Positions 10,801-22,550 of a DNA stretch of 64,000 nt are shown here, piece by piece (positions within the stretch are counted from its first letter, which is position 1; each line of letters begins with the position of its first letter). The notes beneath the pieces were generated by a model. The model saw only the letters and a program-made list of their open reading frames with translations, had not been told where the DNA came from and made no database searches. Made by a program: the position numbers and the translations under genes. Source of the stretch: Haliotis asinina (Eukaryota > Mollusca > Gastropoda > Lepetellida > Haliotidae); assembly GCF_037392515.1 (NCBI RefSeq), contig NC_090288.1, forward strand, positions 7,929,501 through 7,993,500. Direction: 5' to 3'.

Positions 10801-11119
10801 TATATTTGTATTTTTAAATAACAACAACAAAGTAAATAAAAAATCAAATTTTGCAAGATGAGGGATGTCAACAGACAGAAGTTAATGTCACCAAAAATGT
10901 CACCACACAACTTGACGCGGGCCTTTACGTCATTAGTGATCACTGTTTGCTTTGGAGTACTGTATGACCTCGCCTGGGCATAGACAGTTCGGTCCCGAGC
11001 CCTTTTAATGTAGCCCGTTCATGCTGCTGTATTTGTCGTAGGTGGTGAAGCGTTTAGAGCCGAGAAACCTCCGAAGATGGCAGATCTTGTATTACCGACA
11101 TTGTTTCCGATAGGGACAT

Positions 11120-12035
11120 TGCGTTTATGTTATTACCGCTAAACTACCTATATGGCTGCAATTGTTTCTCCAGTGGGATGCGTTTCTTTACATTTGAGAT
11201 GCAATTTCTTCAAATTTGCCGTAATTCCTTCCATTACTTAGGGGGGCCTGAATACGTGTTCGATTAGGTATATATCTGGTGATTTAGACGGTCATGGAAG
11301 CATTGTAATGTTCTGGCTGGTGAAGAAGTTCATTTTGATGCGTGCTGTGTTGGGTGTAGCGTTATCCTGTTGGAATGAATATCTGACATTGCAGGATTTC
11401 ATCTCTGTAACGAAATGATTCCCCTGCACATGCATTTAGTCAGATCTTTGGTGAAACCTTCCCACATCATCACACTATCTTCACCAAATCTGTCAACATG
11501 GTTTAAACTAGGTATGTAACGCTTATTTAGACATGGACAACTCTGCTTCTACCGTCATGACTTTGCAGCATGAAACGTGACTCGACACTGAACTAAATTC
11601 TTTGTCATTGTTTCCAATCCATTCTTTGAACGTTCCTGCACCGACGAAGACAAGCAAGGCGGCAAAGCAGTACACCAACATAAGGTCCTCTTGCACGACC
11701 TCCACTCCGTCGTTGGCGATTTCTAACTGCTTGTGCAGAAGCATCGTGTAGTCCTCGGACATTTCTTGCCATTTCAGTTGCTGCCACAGTCCTGTTGCAC
11801 AGATGGAACAACCGGAAGTGACGACCCTGTCCTCCGTACCACTTCACGTGTGATACCGGGTGGATCTAAGGTGTTGGTAATGACCCCAATAGTGCTATGG
11901 TGAGCACAGAAATGACGTGCAACGGATGTGGTTGACATTCCGACCTCTAGACTGCCAATGGAAATATTTCGATCTTCAGCTCCGAATCTTGGCATTAGGT
12001 CTCTAAGCCCACAAAATGCGACTATATACATCATT
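11120..12035 (-). mobile_element. Tc1/mariner-like DNA transposon, decayed transposase
   Basis: The minus strand carries a nearly full-length but frameshifted IS630/Tc1-type transposase. The N-terminal helix-turn-helix region reads SLEVGMSTTSVARHFCAHHS. Next comes RTVAATEMARNVRGLHDASA then RARGPYVGVLL, the usual 'RRPYVG' region. Later pieces in changing frames are SVESRFMLQSHDGRSRV (first catalytic Asp replaced in this reading), DRFGEDSVMMWEG, a QQDNATP-like block, and a degenerate SPDxxxIEHVF block. Several frame changes and stops show it is dead. It differs from the copies at 6.6 and 26.3 kb, so at least two lineages are present. Terminal repeats were not identified. Confidence 0.8.
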
Positions 12036-12719
12036 GTGTCCTTTGTTTATATATTTCAACTTAGAACAAAAGTTCATCCAAATGCACGTGTCCACGTGAC
12101 ATGTCAAATCATTTTGGAAAAAGGCGTTTCTAGGGCTAATGTTTTCATCAGGTGATGTGTTTTGAGTACGAGTTTAACCCTGCATTAAATATATTTTGCT
12201 GTTACAAGAAATTATATTTTCAGCTTGGCTTGGATTAAATTGTGTTATGCTTTTGTTTTTTAGAGCGTTTAATGCTGACGTATCAGTAAACATTAACGTT
12301 GTCATATCTCCTTAAAGGGGCTCCTTTTCTAAGAAAATACCAGACATCGAATGTTCGTTCCAAATAAACATGCCCCCTCCTCCCTTTCCGCATGTCGGCA
12401 AATTGTCAAACATTTACTCAGTTTAAACATTTAATTCCAACCCTGACCTTCACGGTGACTCAAGCAACTAATAATTGTAAACTTTTGGTGGTCTTTGTCA
12501 AATACATGTTCTCTATAATGATAGAAATGAATAGAACTAATGCAGAACTCATTCTTCGTTTGCACCGGATCGAAAAGGCAAAGTGTGTGTAGGCTGTTGA
12601 ACTGTCACAGTGCCTTGGGTCAAGCAATGACAGGGTTAGCCTTCATACCCGAGTTAAGTACACAATGAGCTTATTGCGCCAAAGTCACCACCTCACTCAT
12701 GGACATTCGGGTTACAGCT
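12036..12719. other. Intergenic, nothing recognised
   Basis: No gene or known repeat seen. The flank near 12036-12130 may include the 5' end of the neighbouring transposon. Confidence 0.35.
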
Positions 12720-12868
12720 GTTCTTCATCAACCTATGCTTGTAGCAAAAATCGACGAACATGTCTGAGTGTCAGACTCACTGACCTGCTTGATGCAAATC
12801 GATGTATACCTGTGGCGCAGATCAAAGCTTATCAATCACTTTATAGTCTGGGCCAGACTATTTACATA
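12720..12868 (+). repeat. Diverged family B copy
   Basis: TTCATCAACCTATGCTTGT, then GTCAGACTCACTGACCTGCTT, then CTGGGCCAGACTATTTACAT follow the family B order with many substitutions. It abuts a minus-strand family A fragment. Confidence 0.6.
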
Positions 12869-12884
12869 CCGTAGTAAGGTCTTC

Positions 12885-12975
12885 ACCAGAGATGGCTCAT
12901 ACATTGTAACCATGTGGGGAATCGAACTCGAGACAAGCGATCGCTTTAACGACAAAGCCACCCCCACCCCAATGC
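12885..12975 (-). repeat. SINE family A fragment
   Basis: The plus strand shows ACATTGTAACCATGTGGGGAATCGAACTCGAGAC and a head complement ending in CCACCCCCACCCCA. Only the tRNA-related half is present; the tail is absent. Confidence 0.65.
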
Positions 12976-13364
12976 ACATCCTTTGAACACATTCGCTGTT
13001 TCCATCAGGGCATGGTGAGAACAATTTAACCAAGAGAGTAAATATCATCACCCACATTATAAGAATGTTGCTAAATTTCAAGTGAATGTGGAAGGAGTAG
13101 CCTCCCTTTGACGTTAGGAATCAATAGTTACTGCAACAGATCCTGTGAAGGCTCAAGCAAATTTAACATTATGAATGATTTATCAATAATGTAGCTGTGA
13201 CCGACGTGTTGATAACAGGTATATTGGATTTGGACCCTACATCAGATATTCAGGATATTCAGTTATCTATAAAACGAATTTCAAGCAGAGATGGTTTGAA
13301 ACGCATGGATTCAAACATAAATCTTCATGCTAAGATTTTGTAGAGAGATATATCTTAATGATTA

Positions 13365-13945
13365 GTAGGTTAGTAAAACTTAGATTGTTAGGTTTGCATC
13401 CTCGAAGGGGGTTAAAGTACTGTAAATGTATTGTCGTCCACAGATTTTAAAATCAGTTTAGCTCTATACTCTTTAATCGTAAAGTATTTGTTGTTTTATT
13501 GTGTCTTAATATCAGTACAATCGCCTGTGGCTGAAGGGATGGTGTAAATCCAATAGACTAACAACTAGTCTCTGAAATGAACATATTTTACTGAAAAATA
13601 TGTTCATAGTAAAAAAAAATAATATAATGAAATGGAGCCCTGAGACTTTCTTGTCTTGCCACATTTTCTAGACTTGCATGGTCTTTCTTGGATATACATT
13701 CTTCAGGGTCTGTACGACAGACAATAAATCCACCTAGATCAGTCCTTTTTCAGATTGTCCCAATCTGAAATTCTGTTTTAGACATCTGTGCTCGTTTTAT
13801 TTTTTGATATTGTGATCTTCTAGTGGGTGTTACTGTGCTTCGATGATAGGTTTTAATCATGTACATGTATTTATGCTGAATACATACACTTGTGTCAGTC
13901 ACGATGTTGCTGAAATATTGCCGATGTCACTTTTAACTCACTCAC
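13365..13945 (+). repeat. Repeat family C, near full length
   Basis: Begins with TTAGATTGTTAGG and continues through GGGTTAAAGTACTGTAAAT and GGCTGAAGGGATGGTGTAAA. It ends in GTCACGATGTTGCTGAAATA, TTGCCGATGTCAC and ACTCACTCACTC. The middle is diverged. It meets the SINE at 13957 tail to tail. Confidence 0.75.
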
Positions 13946-13956
13946 TCAATACTAAA

Positions 13957-14108
13957 AGTGAGTGAGTGTCTTTAGTCTTACACCGTTTTCAGCAATATTC
14001 CAGCACTATCATGGCGGGACCACGAGAAATAAACTTGACACATTGTACCCATTTGGGGAATCAAACCAAGGTAAGTTGCTCAAACCACTAAGCTACTCCA
14101 CCGTCGCC
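13957..14108 (-). repeat. SINE family A
   Basis: On the plus strand: GTGAGTGAGTGTCTTTAGTC, CAGCAATATTCCAGCACTATC, TTGTACCCATTTGGGGAATC and CACTAAGCTACTCCACCG. This is an almost complete element on the minus strand. Confidence 0.85.
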
Positions 14109-14159
14109 TTAGTGATAAGTATGGTGGCTGATTCGGGCCATCGCTTTATCGCCCTGTAA

Positions 14160-14390
14160 AATCTGGGCGACATAGCGACAGAGCGATATGGCGACACGGT
14201 AAAACGATATGGCGACACAGCCAAAAGCGAAATAACGATATCATAACACGAAATGACGATAACAAGACACGATATAGCGATAACAAGACACGAAATTGCA
14301 ACAACTCGACACAACATTGCGAAAACTAGACACAAAAACGCGATATCACGATATCAAATGGCGATATCACGAAACGAATCACGTTTCATG
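14160..14390. repeat. Cryptic short-period repeat (CGATATGGCGACAC-like)
   Basis: About 230 bases made of loosely repeated words: GGCGACA, CGATAT, GCGATAACAAGACACG and ATCACGATATC. The period is irregular, between about 8 and 21 bases. On the minus strand it produces a repetitive, non-credible peptide. Likely an old, slippage-grown satellite. Confidence 0.65.
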
Positions 14391-14529
14391 CTGCAATTCG
14401 CTGACTAGTGTTAAAAATTTGAAGGACACCCGTCGTAATTCTGATCTACTGACAAAACATAGAGTTACGTCGATTTAAACACATTATTGCCATTATTATT
14501 GTTTTACAGATTAGAATTAAAATGCAGCA

Positions 14530-15420
14530 GAGAGGGTTCGGGTGGTCCTGGCACAGTCAGGCTGGTCAAGCTCATCATCAGCTCAGGACCCTCGCCCCCT
14601 CTACACGCAGCCCAGACAGCGAATGGGACTTCTCCCAGGAAACACTGCCTAGTCGAACCCACCAAGAACTTTCCGGAGAATATGGAGGCTTCCCAACACT
14701 GCAACCTTCTGCATTACCCAGATTGTCAGAAGGGCTGTGCTCCTGGTGGAGAACCCGGGCACTCTCCTGATCTGCGCCAAGAGATCATGAGGTACCAAAC
14801 CAAGGGCACCGAGAACAATGGGGAGACTGACGACAGTGTACTTGGGATGCAAGCGAGACATTTCAAAGGCGAGGTCCGCATATTTATCATGCTTTTCCTG
14901 AATCTTGCCGAATCTTCCTGAATCTGACGATAGTAAAAGCAGCGAGCCATGCCATCATGTCGTTTAAGATATACTGTTTGTGCCAAGGCAGGGCATCCAC
15001 TGACAAGGTGTTGGACAGTCTCTGTGAAGTCATTGCAAAGACGACATTTCATATTGATATTTTCTTTAAGAATCACATCCTGGCGATTGCGAGTGGGAAG
15101 TGATTGGTCCTGAGCAGCAAAAAGGAAACCCTCAGTTTCACATTTGAGACCAGCCGACTTCACCCAGGCGAAGGAGTCGGTTGGATTGCTATTCTGTTCC
15201 ACACACTGCATATACACTCGGTGCAATGGCTTCTCAGACAGCTTCTCCACAAAGGACCGACTCTGAGCAGACTTGGTGAAGGACTTCACCTGTTTACTCC
15301 CATCGCTGTACCGTCCAGCAGTACATCGCCATAAGCAAAATCAACTTCAAATTTCAGATTGTGTCCAACAACCTTGGCACGCTTAAAATAGCTGTGGAAT
15401 TCCTTGCTTTCATCATGAGT
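14530..15420 (-). mobile_element. Non-LTR retrotransposon (LINE), 3' fragment
   Basis: Minus-strand reading gives the end of a LINE ORF. From 15.4 kb downward: a diverged thumb-like stretch, the CCHC zinc knuckle CRLCNDFTETVQHLVSGC, then ALAQTVYLKRHDGMAR. After a change of frame comes the C-terminus, containing LPIVLGALGLVPHDLLAQI and LGSLHILRKVLGG. This zinc knuckle plus 'RHD' and 'IGALG' ending resembles LINEs that carry a C-terminal restriction-like endonuclease (R2/R4/NeSL side). The assignment is tentative, because the region that would hold the nuclease core looks deleted. It is 5'-truncated next to an (ATT)n run and is dead. Confidence 0.7.
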
Positions 15421-15423
15421 CGG

Positions 15424-15452
15424 TATTATTATTATTATTATTATTATTATTT
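15424..15452. repeat. (ATT)n microsatellite
   Basis: About ten TTA/ATT units directly at the 5' break of the LINE fragment. Confidence 0.9.
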
Positions 15453-15772
15453 ATATATTCGTCATAAGTTTCACGAACACCCGTATCACCACTGCTTGAT
15501 GTAACTCATAAACACAATCTCGCGATACAGTCGGAATCACAAATTTCTCTTATAAATGTGGAAAGGGTTTTGTCGTTAACATTCCACTGGCGGAGAAATT
15601 AATGTTATTGTGTTAACCAAAAAGTCAAAATAACATGTTTTAAGGAATGCAAAACAGCCGTTTCGTTGTCAGGGGCGACAGAATCTGATGTCATCAGTCT
15701 ATTAGCTTCAAGCTATGTGTCATACATTCACAATTTTGACATTTCACACAACACAAGTGCCACCGGCATCAG

Positions 15773-15926
15773 TGGGCGAATTTGAATTTACGCCACTTTA
15801 AGCAATATCCCAGCACTATCAAGACGAGAACACTAGAAATGGGATTCATACATTGTGCATATGTGGTGAACCGAACAGTGTGACAAGTGAACGCTTGAAA
15901 CGCTAGGCTAGACAACCGCCCCACCA
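15773..15926 (-). repeat. SINE family A
   Basis: The plus strand runs from TTACGCCACTTTAAGCAATA to a B-box complement (GGTGAACCGAACAGTG, degenerate) and ends CGCTAGGCTAGACAACCGCC. Nearly complete, moderately diverged. Confidence 0.8.
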
Positions 15927-17790
15927 GCAGCATCAGAGAAGGGACGCTGGATTCATCTACCTTGAGCCAACTCGGATGATGCTTTTAATTAAATAATAAT
16001 GGCATCACATGCTACATTACATAAAATACTCATCTAATCTATCATCACATCAAGGAAAGCTTTGAGTCACCAATTTATCTTGTTTAGATACAATATTAAG
16101 TTCATTTACGCATGAAGTCAATTAGTTATATGACTGGCAATCACATTAGCCTTTCACGCTTACCTGCATCTAATGGTTGTCATGCCCATAGCGCTTTATG
16201 AGACGACAAAACGCACATGGAATAATGTAAGCAGATGTGTTTCAGTATGTCTGAAAAGGACATTTCTTTATATTCCTTACCAGGGATATGATATATTGTT
16301 TACTTATCCAATTTTAGTTAACAGGACTCAAATAGTGATGATTAATGAAGAAGTTTGCCGGGACCAAAGAATAGTGTTTACTTATCCGATATGTTTAGTT
16401 AAGCGGTTTTTACTTAGGCCGTTTCCACAGTACATTATTTATTAACTTAGGGCATGTCAGCCTATCGGAAGTATATTGTTTAATTTGTTCCATTATTGGA
16501 ACTGATAAAGCAGTTCTCATTTCTCGTGATATGTGTTTCAATCGTGCATGGAAATCATTTTGTCAGAAATTTCTCTGTCAGTGACATTTAAACTTCGCTT
16601 CGGGTTGATCCAACGTTTGAACCTTAGTATGGTGATCTACTTTCAGTTGCAGGTGATCTTTAGCAGGTGTTTTATATTGTACTTTCCTGTGTGATTAAGC
16701 TGTTTTAGAGTTGTATACTTTAGAGTTGTGATATTCCGTTTTCTTTTACTATACTTCGCTGACAGATTTTAGTCACGATATGGCTTGAATATTGCCGATG
16801 TGACTTCAGATTTTAATTCAGTTACACGACGTATGGAATCAAATACTTGTTCAAAAGGACGTACTGCCAAAGTGACTTTAAATTTTACTCACGCTTCAGA
16901 GTGTTTCCATTCAATTTTCAATATGGTCACCCAAACAGACATATCTAATACCTATTTTTGGACGCTCTGACTAACTCGATTTGCTTAAAGTTTGATCGAA
17001 TTTACTGTAGATTATGGTGGAAGTCAACATGCATTATATTTTGAGACCATATCATGCAGTTTTAGTTTTGTCTGCGTTTTCACCAATAACAAAAAACAGT
17101 TACGACGTTAGCAGCCATGGTGCATTTTGACACTGTGTATTTTGATACGGTTAAAAATTGCCGTGACAAAAAGTGTAAGCGTCTCCATGGAAGCAGCAAA
17201 ATATAAAACAGACTTTCAAAAATGTATTAAGCACACATTCACAATACAGATTTTTAGTACATTGCACATTGAGTTACAAATCTAAGATAATAAGTAACAA
17301 ACATCAAATATTAACTCATCAGCGTCTTGGAATGTACAGTGAGAGCAGAAATACTAAATGTATTGAGTGTCAATCTTGAATGTACATGTGATTCAGATGA
17401 TGTTGACAAAATCGACTAGGAAGAGGCACACAACTCCAGTATAATTCCGAGTGTATGTCCGTGTGTGATCGTCAACACTAAAAACCAGCCATTATATATG
17501 CTGACACAGTATAATCCAGATTCAGTTGTTCTGCATGAAATTGTGTGTTACATGTGACTAGTTAAATTATGTAGCTTACACGGTGTCATGAATACACAAT
17601 AGTTACAAAATTGTTATTATGGAATTGGATAGAAGTGTAACATCTAATTCATGTGTTCAAAATACTTCCGATTCAGTGAGGCTGATTGAAACTAAATACA
17701 TCTTAAACTGTGAATGCAACTGGACCTATGATCACAGGTGATAAATGGTCTGATTGGTATCATGATTGTTTCTCTATCAAACTATTCATT
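15927..17790. other. Intergenic, includes 3' side of the transporter gene
   Basis: No gene found. A partial family C copy lies at 16625-16830. The last few hundred bases should be the 3' UTR of the minus-strand transporter, but no clear AATAAA was picked out on that strand. Confidence 0.35.
16625..16830 (+). repeat. Repeat family C, 3' part
   Basis: Starts at TTAGTATGGTGATCTACTTTC and ends with AGTCACGATATGGCTTGAATA, TTGCCGATGTGACTTC. The ACTC run has decayed away. Confidence 0.65.
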
Positions 17791-20700
17791 CTATTTTTTA
17801 CTGCAACGTTGATGTCCACATCCAGCTGCTTCCATTAAAATGAAGGCTCCAGCATGCCCCGTTATGAGTGCCCAGTTGAGGTATACAAACGTCTCAGGTC
17901 CATCTCTGACAAAGAGAAGTCCACCTAAAAAAGGAATCAGTGTTATGCCAAGACCATTGGCCACAAAACAAGATGATACAAGAAGAGGATGAAGGTTTAG
18001 TATTTCTGAGGTTCTTGCCAAACACGCAGCAAGAAGTGGGCCGGCACTTCCTCCCAAGAAAGCCACGGCAATCCATAGTAGAATCGGTTTTTTGGCAAAA
18101 GCTGATACACACAGGGCAGTCCCTCCAAAGATCTCACCCAGCAGACAAACCACAATGAGCTGGGTGTGAGTGATGAACCTGAGTGATACTGTACTCACGC
18201 TACGTGTTACAAGTGAGCTGATTGATATCAAAGACGTCATTGTCATCATGGTTGTCTTGGCCATGTGTAGATCACCATGTACACCATAGACAGTAAGCAT
18301 GGATGTCAGGAAGACAGCTGACGCTCCAATCAAGAAGAACATAAACAACAGACACAGTACAAACATCTTCTGACCCGATGTATACTCGTCTGCCTCAGAT
18401 ACAGGGTTATATAACGTTGTTCCATGGAAGTCTGTTTGACGGTCTTTGATCCAGTAGTAAAACTGAGCCAGCCCACTCGGCAGGATGATCATGCTGCATA
18501 TGAAATATACCCACTGCACTTGTGTAGAATCTTTGGTGAATCCATAATCCAAAGTTGGGACCAAATAGCTCTCATTGGTCTCAATGGTTTCAAGCCAGAC
18601 TTCAGAATGATTGTGACCTTTATAAACTGGTATCACAGTGTTGAGTTCCGATCTGACAGCCAGGAAGGGTTTGGCTATAAGTGGAACTTGAATTGCTGCC
18701 AGGGAAGATGCACATATGATGAACTGAAAAGCACGCCCTTTCTTTTCCCAGAGTTTACTTCCAGCATGAATTGTGTCTGAAAGTAACACAGCGTCATTAC
18801 AATGGGTTTTAAATCACTATGCTCGATCATTTTTAATAATACCGGTTCTCATTTAATTATCATATTTTTAAAGGATTACATTTGATAAAGTATTTTAAAT
18901 TGATAAATTCTTGACTGGGTGTTTGAATTAGTAATTCAGATTGTTAGTGGCTGTATCTTCAAGGGATGTTAAAGAACAGTAAAAATATTGCACTCTTGTC
19001 CCCAAACATTCCAGCTGAATTAAACTTGTCATGCTTTTAATTGTACAAAATGTGTATTTTTAAAGTATGGCTAGATGTGTCTAAGCTGGTAACAGCCGGA
19101 GGGATGATGTAAATCCAGCTAAGGCCCATGCAGGAAACAAATGCACTGTAAGTCCCGATGGTCCCTTTATTCCTTAGTATTGTTCCCATGAACCTGATTG
19201 AGCACGTAAGTCCCGAAACATTCAAGGAAATTTTACTCTATCAGAATTTTAGTGGAGATTGGGTTTTTTTAAAATTTAATTACAGTCACCAGCTGCTGTA
19301 AGGTCGATCTAAATCCGTTTAGGGTCCATGCAGGTACCAAAAGTGCCGTAAGTCAACATGGTTCCTTGCACAGTGGCCAGCCTCCTTATATCGTGGCGTT
19401 GTCTATAGCGAAAGATCTATGTAATGGTATACTAGTTGTAAGTTAAGACCTCTAATATTCTAGTACTGTTAGTATCCTTCGATTACAGGGTTTTTACTAC
19501 CTAAATTTATTGTTTTCAATATTGATACAAAATATATTGTTCTCGTCACGATGTGACGCTAAAATCAATTCACCCTCTTTTATTACAAAACATATAATTT
19601 TATCAAAAGGAAGAATAATGATAATGTACAAAGGGATCATTCTCTTCCCACAGAGGTTACCCCCTGTCATATCTTGCTGTCGTCTCTTCCTTCCCAGAGC
19701 GTCGCGAAAACATTTCGTCTATACAGAACCCAGCCATGTAATTGCGGATCAATGGCGTCTTCCTCTTTGACAACTGGCAAGTTTGCCATAAAAATTCTTA
19801 AGTGTCAGATCAACAAATACATTTTGTCCATTGATTCCTGCACTCCATATTGCGCTAGCTTCTGCTCTTGTGTTGAACATGAAATACCTAATATATCCTT
19901 CGCACGTAGATTATCTAACTTCTAAATCTGTGTAACGTGATCGGACTTGGTTTAATAAAAGTTATAAATGTGTACCATATAATGTGTACCTACAGCTTTC
20001 AGTTGACCCTCTCGACATTCCGTAAATGCAGACCAAGATATACATGCATGGCAGTGACAGGACTAGGGGTATTGTTATCATGGCTGCACATCCAAGTATC
20101 AGTGTGATCCCTAGCTGGAGATGGATGGAGAATCTGGTCGCAAGGGCACCCGAGAGAACAGAACCAGCTACAGCTCCGACTCCAAATACCAGAAACAGGT
20201 AGGTGAGTGAGTCCAGGTCTGTCTGCAGCAGCAGCTGTAGATCTAGGAGGGTCGTGCCTAGGATGCAATCACTGATACCCTACAAGGAAACGAGGAACGG
20301 ACAAATTAGCCGTGTACATTATTCATGTTGGGATTTGTTTCGCAGACACCAGTTTTAAATTTCTCATCTACCTGGATCAATCGCAACAGTTTTGTGACAA
20401 TGGTCTGTTTATGTAATCGAAGATTCCAACGTCAGTTCTACTGGATTCCGTGATTCCGCGGCTCCAAAATAAACCGCAGAAAATATCTATTCATGCAGAA
20501 AAATGTCTAGCCCAGAACACCTGCAGAATTTGCATTTTTCTGCCGCAGAGTGAACTTATTTGGAAGGATCATTCAGGAGTGTCTATCATACGAAACAATA
20601 CTTTGTAGAGTTTGTAAATTCATTCCAGGTCACACTCGTAAGAGCATTGTTTCAAATTATCTTTCTAAATAACAATAAACATTTTGTAAGAACATTCGTG

Positions 20701-21197
20701 CTGCCGACGTTACCTTGAATGTTATGAAGCTCTAAAACAATTACAGCTTTGTGTTTAAGAATTAAAGTTTCAAACTCTATTTCATCATTATTGGGCTTTT
20801 ACTGCAGTATTAAACTGCAGACGTTTTTGCAGAATTTACTAAGATTTACACAGCAATTCTTGAAAATTCGCCTTGGAATCCAGGAAGGACTGAAAGATGC
20901 CCCTGTCTATCAGAATAGTTCTGAATCCATGTTCTTGTTGTTGTTGAAAATATGAGTAACTGACCAGTGGTTTAGACGGTGAAATATAATTTGCATATTA
21001 TTTTCACGGACATCATGAATTTTATTTCTTATCAGTTCTTCAGAGTGTTTGGTTGCAAGGTATATGTTCGAGACATATCTGCACCATTTTGCCGCATATC
21101 TTGATAAATGTTTAGGGGTACTCACCTTGAAATGAAAAGCCCCAAACAACCAAAGTGTTTGGATTAATTTAGATCGAAGAGTTGGCACCTCTGTCAT
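17791..21197 (-). CDS. Major facilitator superfamily transporter, MFSD4B/NaGLT1-like
   Basis: A plasma- or organelle-membrane solute carrier. The MFSD4 family includes the sodium-dependent glucose transporter 1, but the substrate here is not known. Three coding exons on the minus strand: 21126-21197 (MTEVPTLRSKLIQTLWLFG..., donor AAG|GTGAGT), 19994-20279 (after TTGTAG; starts GISDCILGTTLLDLQ; donor GCT|GTAGGT) and 17791-18776 (after TTTCAG). Lengths 72+286+986 give 447 residues plus stop with matching phases. Twelve hydrophobic segments are visible, six before and six after a central loop. GAVAGSVLSGALATRF after helix 2 sits where MFS motif A lies. The long loop between helices 5 and 6 has two N-glycosylation sequons (NHS, NES). 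The usual length is about 450-520 residues, so the gene looks intact. Intron 2 carries a family C repeat. The family call rests on motif memory, not a search. Confidence 0.85.
18925..19480 (+). repeat. Repeat family C with an internal duplication
   Basis: A C copy starting near AGATTGTTAGTGGCTGTATC. The module 'CACGTAAGTCCCGAAACATT ... GTAAATCC ... CATGCAGG ... GTAAGTC' occurs once at about 19100-19160 and again from 19203 to 19360. The tail is missing. It lies in intron 2 of the transporter gene, antisense to it. Confidence 0.65.
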
Positions 21198-22384
21198 CCT
21201 TAATTTGAAAACAAAAAAGGTCCTTTTAAAATACAGGATCGATAATGAATATTTAGTACGGTTTGAAATCAGTTTTTTATGCCGAATTACATATCAAAAC
21301 TAAAACATGTAAATTACATGCAGAAAATGTGACCTCAGTTATAACCTCGACAGAAATAAACGTTTTTTACCAAACCTTGTACCGCACTTTTCCTTATAAC
21401 AAAGAGGACATTACTGAAATCCCTAAAACTTGCAATAAATGCCTGTAACATTATTTTTAGGAACAACACTGATGTGATTCTTTTTCCTGAAGTCAAGACA
21501 TGTAATTTTACACTTTTCGCTAAATTAATTATCAATGTGTAGCATTCAACTACACTTACTGATATTAGAGAACTATTGTGAAATTCATTAACAATCCATT
21601 CAATTGTGTTCAGTTATTGGTTGAAGAAACATTCCCTTGGGTTTTATAGTTCAAAATATATAATGCGACGCAACTCTTTCAGATACTAGATTTTGGCAAT
21701 CCCTTGCACCCCTTCTCGTTTAGATAAAAAGTTGAGAACTGCGAAATATTATAAGTTCTAAAAATTCTTGAGTTTTTGGTTTGAGGTGGTAAGTTCATGT
21801 TTTTATATATACCCATTCATTTCTGCGAACATATATGACCATCACCTTTTTATTATAATTCATAAAAATGTGTTCATGGTGTTACAACGATACAATGTCC
21901 TGAAAGATGCCAGATAAGGGCAACTGTAATATCTTCTACGAAACTCTATTAGCAATAAAATGTTTCATTATTTGGTACCAACTGACACCAAAGTATCAAA
22001 TATCGAACATGCTTATAAAAGTCGAAAGGTTTGAAGGTTTGATATGATCAGGAAAGACACGGAGAAAATAATATCCAGCTATTTTGTAATTTCTGTAAAG
22101 ATTCAAGCTATGAGCGAAATGATTTTTTTCACTCTGTGGCTCTTCTGTTACTTAACCTGTGTACCTCGCAGGAAATGTAATTTGTCTCGAAATGTTGTTA
22201 ATTGAAAATATTTAAATAAAAAAGCCCCCAGAAAGAGACATATTCTAGCGTTATTTACCCATTTTACATTTACATTTTAAATTTACACCCGTGGAAAAAA
22301 ACGTGTGTTTTCGTTGTCACCATGGCTTAACTGGCAAATTATTCGTAAATAAGGCTGACGTCACTTCGCAGGATTGGGGGTGCG

Positions 22385-22412
22385 TATGCGTGTGTGTGTG
22401 TGTGTGCGTGTA
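22385..22412. repeat. (GT)n microsatellite
   Basis: A short, slightly interrupted TG/GT run upstream of the transporter gene. Confidence 0.8.
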
Positions 22413-22478
22413 TGTGTTTTCTCATATTTGGCTGCAGTATAAAACCTCTGCAGCGAGATAGATCCATTAAGAACTTAC

Positions 22479-22550
22479 CTTGTAGAATCAGGAGGAAGAC
22501 CCTGCTCCAACACTGGCTTACTCTGCCTTAGAGACCACAGTCAATTACCA
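22479..22550 (-). other. Possible 5' UTR exon of the transporter gene
   Basis: On the minus strand a strong donor, CTACAAG|GTAAGTTC, ends here. A matching acceptor (TTAAG|G) sits one base before the transporter ATG at 21197, giving an intron of about 1.28 kb. AT-rich TATA-like sequence lies near 22575-22610. The 5' limit given is a guess. Confidence 0.35.

Noticed and set aside
19999-20268. 89-codon minus-strand frame (MHPRHDPPRSTAAAAD...)
   Set aside because: Shadow of the transporter's second coding exon in another frame.
22435-22446. TATAAAA on the plus strand as a promoter
   Set aside because: No plus-strand gene follows; the strong donor here belongs to the minus strand.
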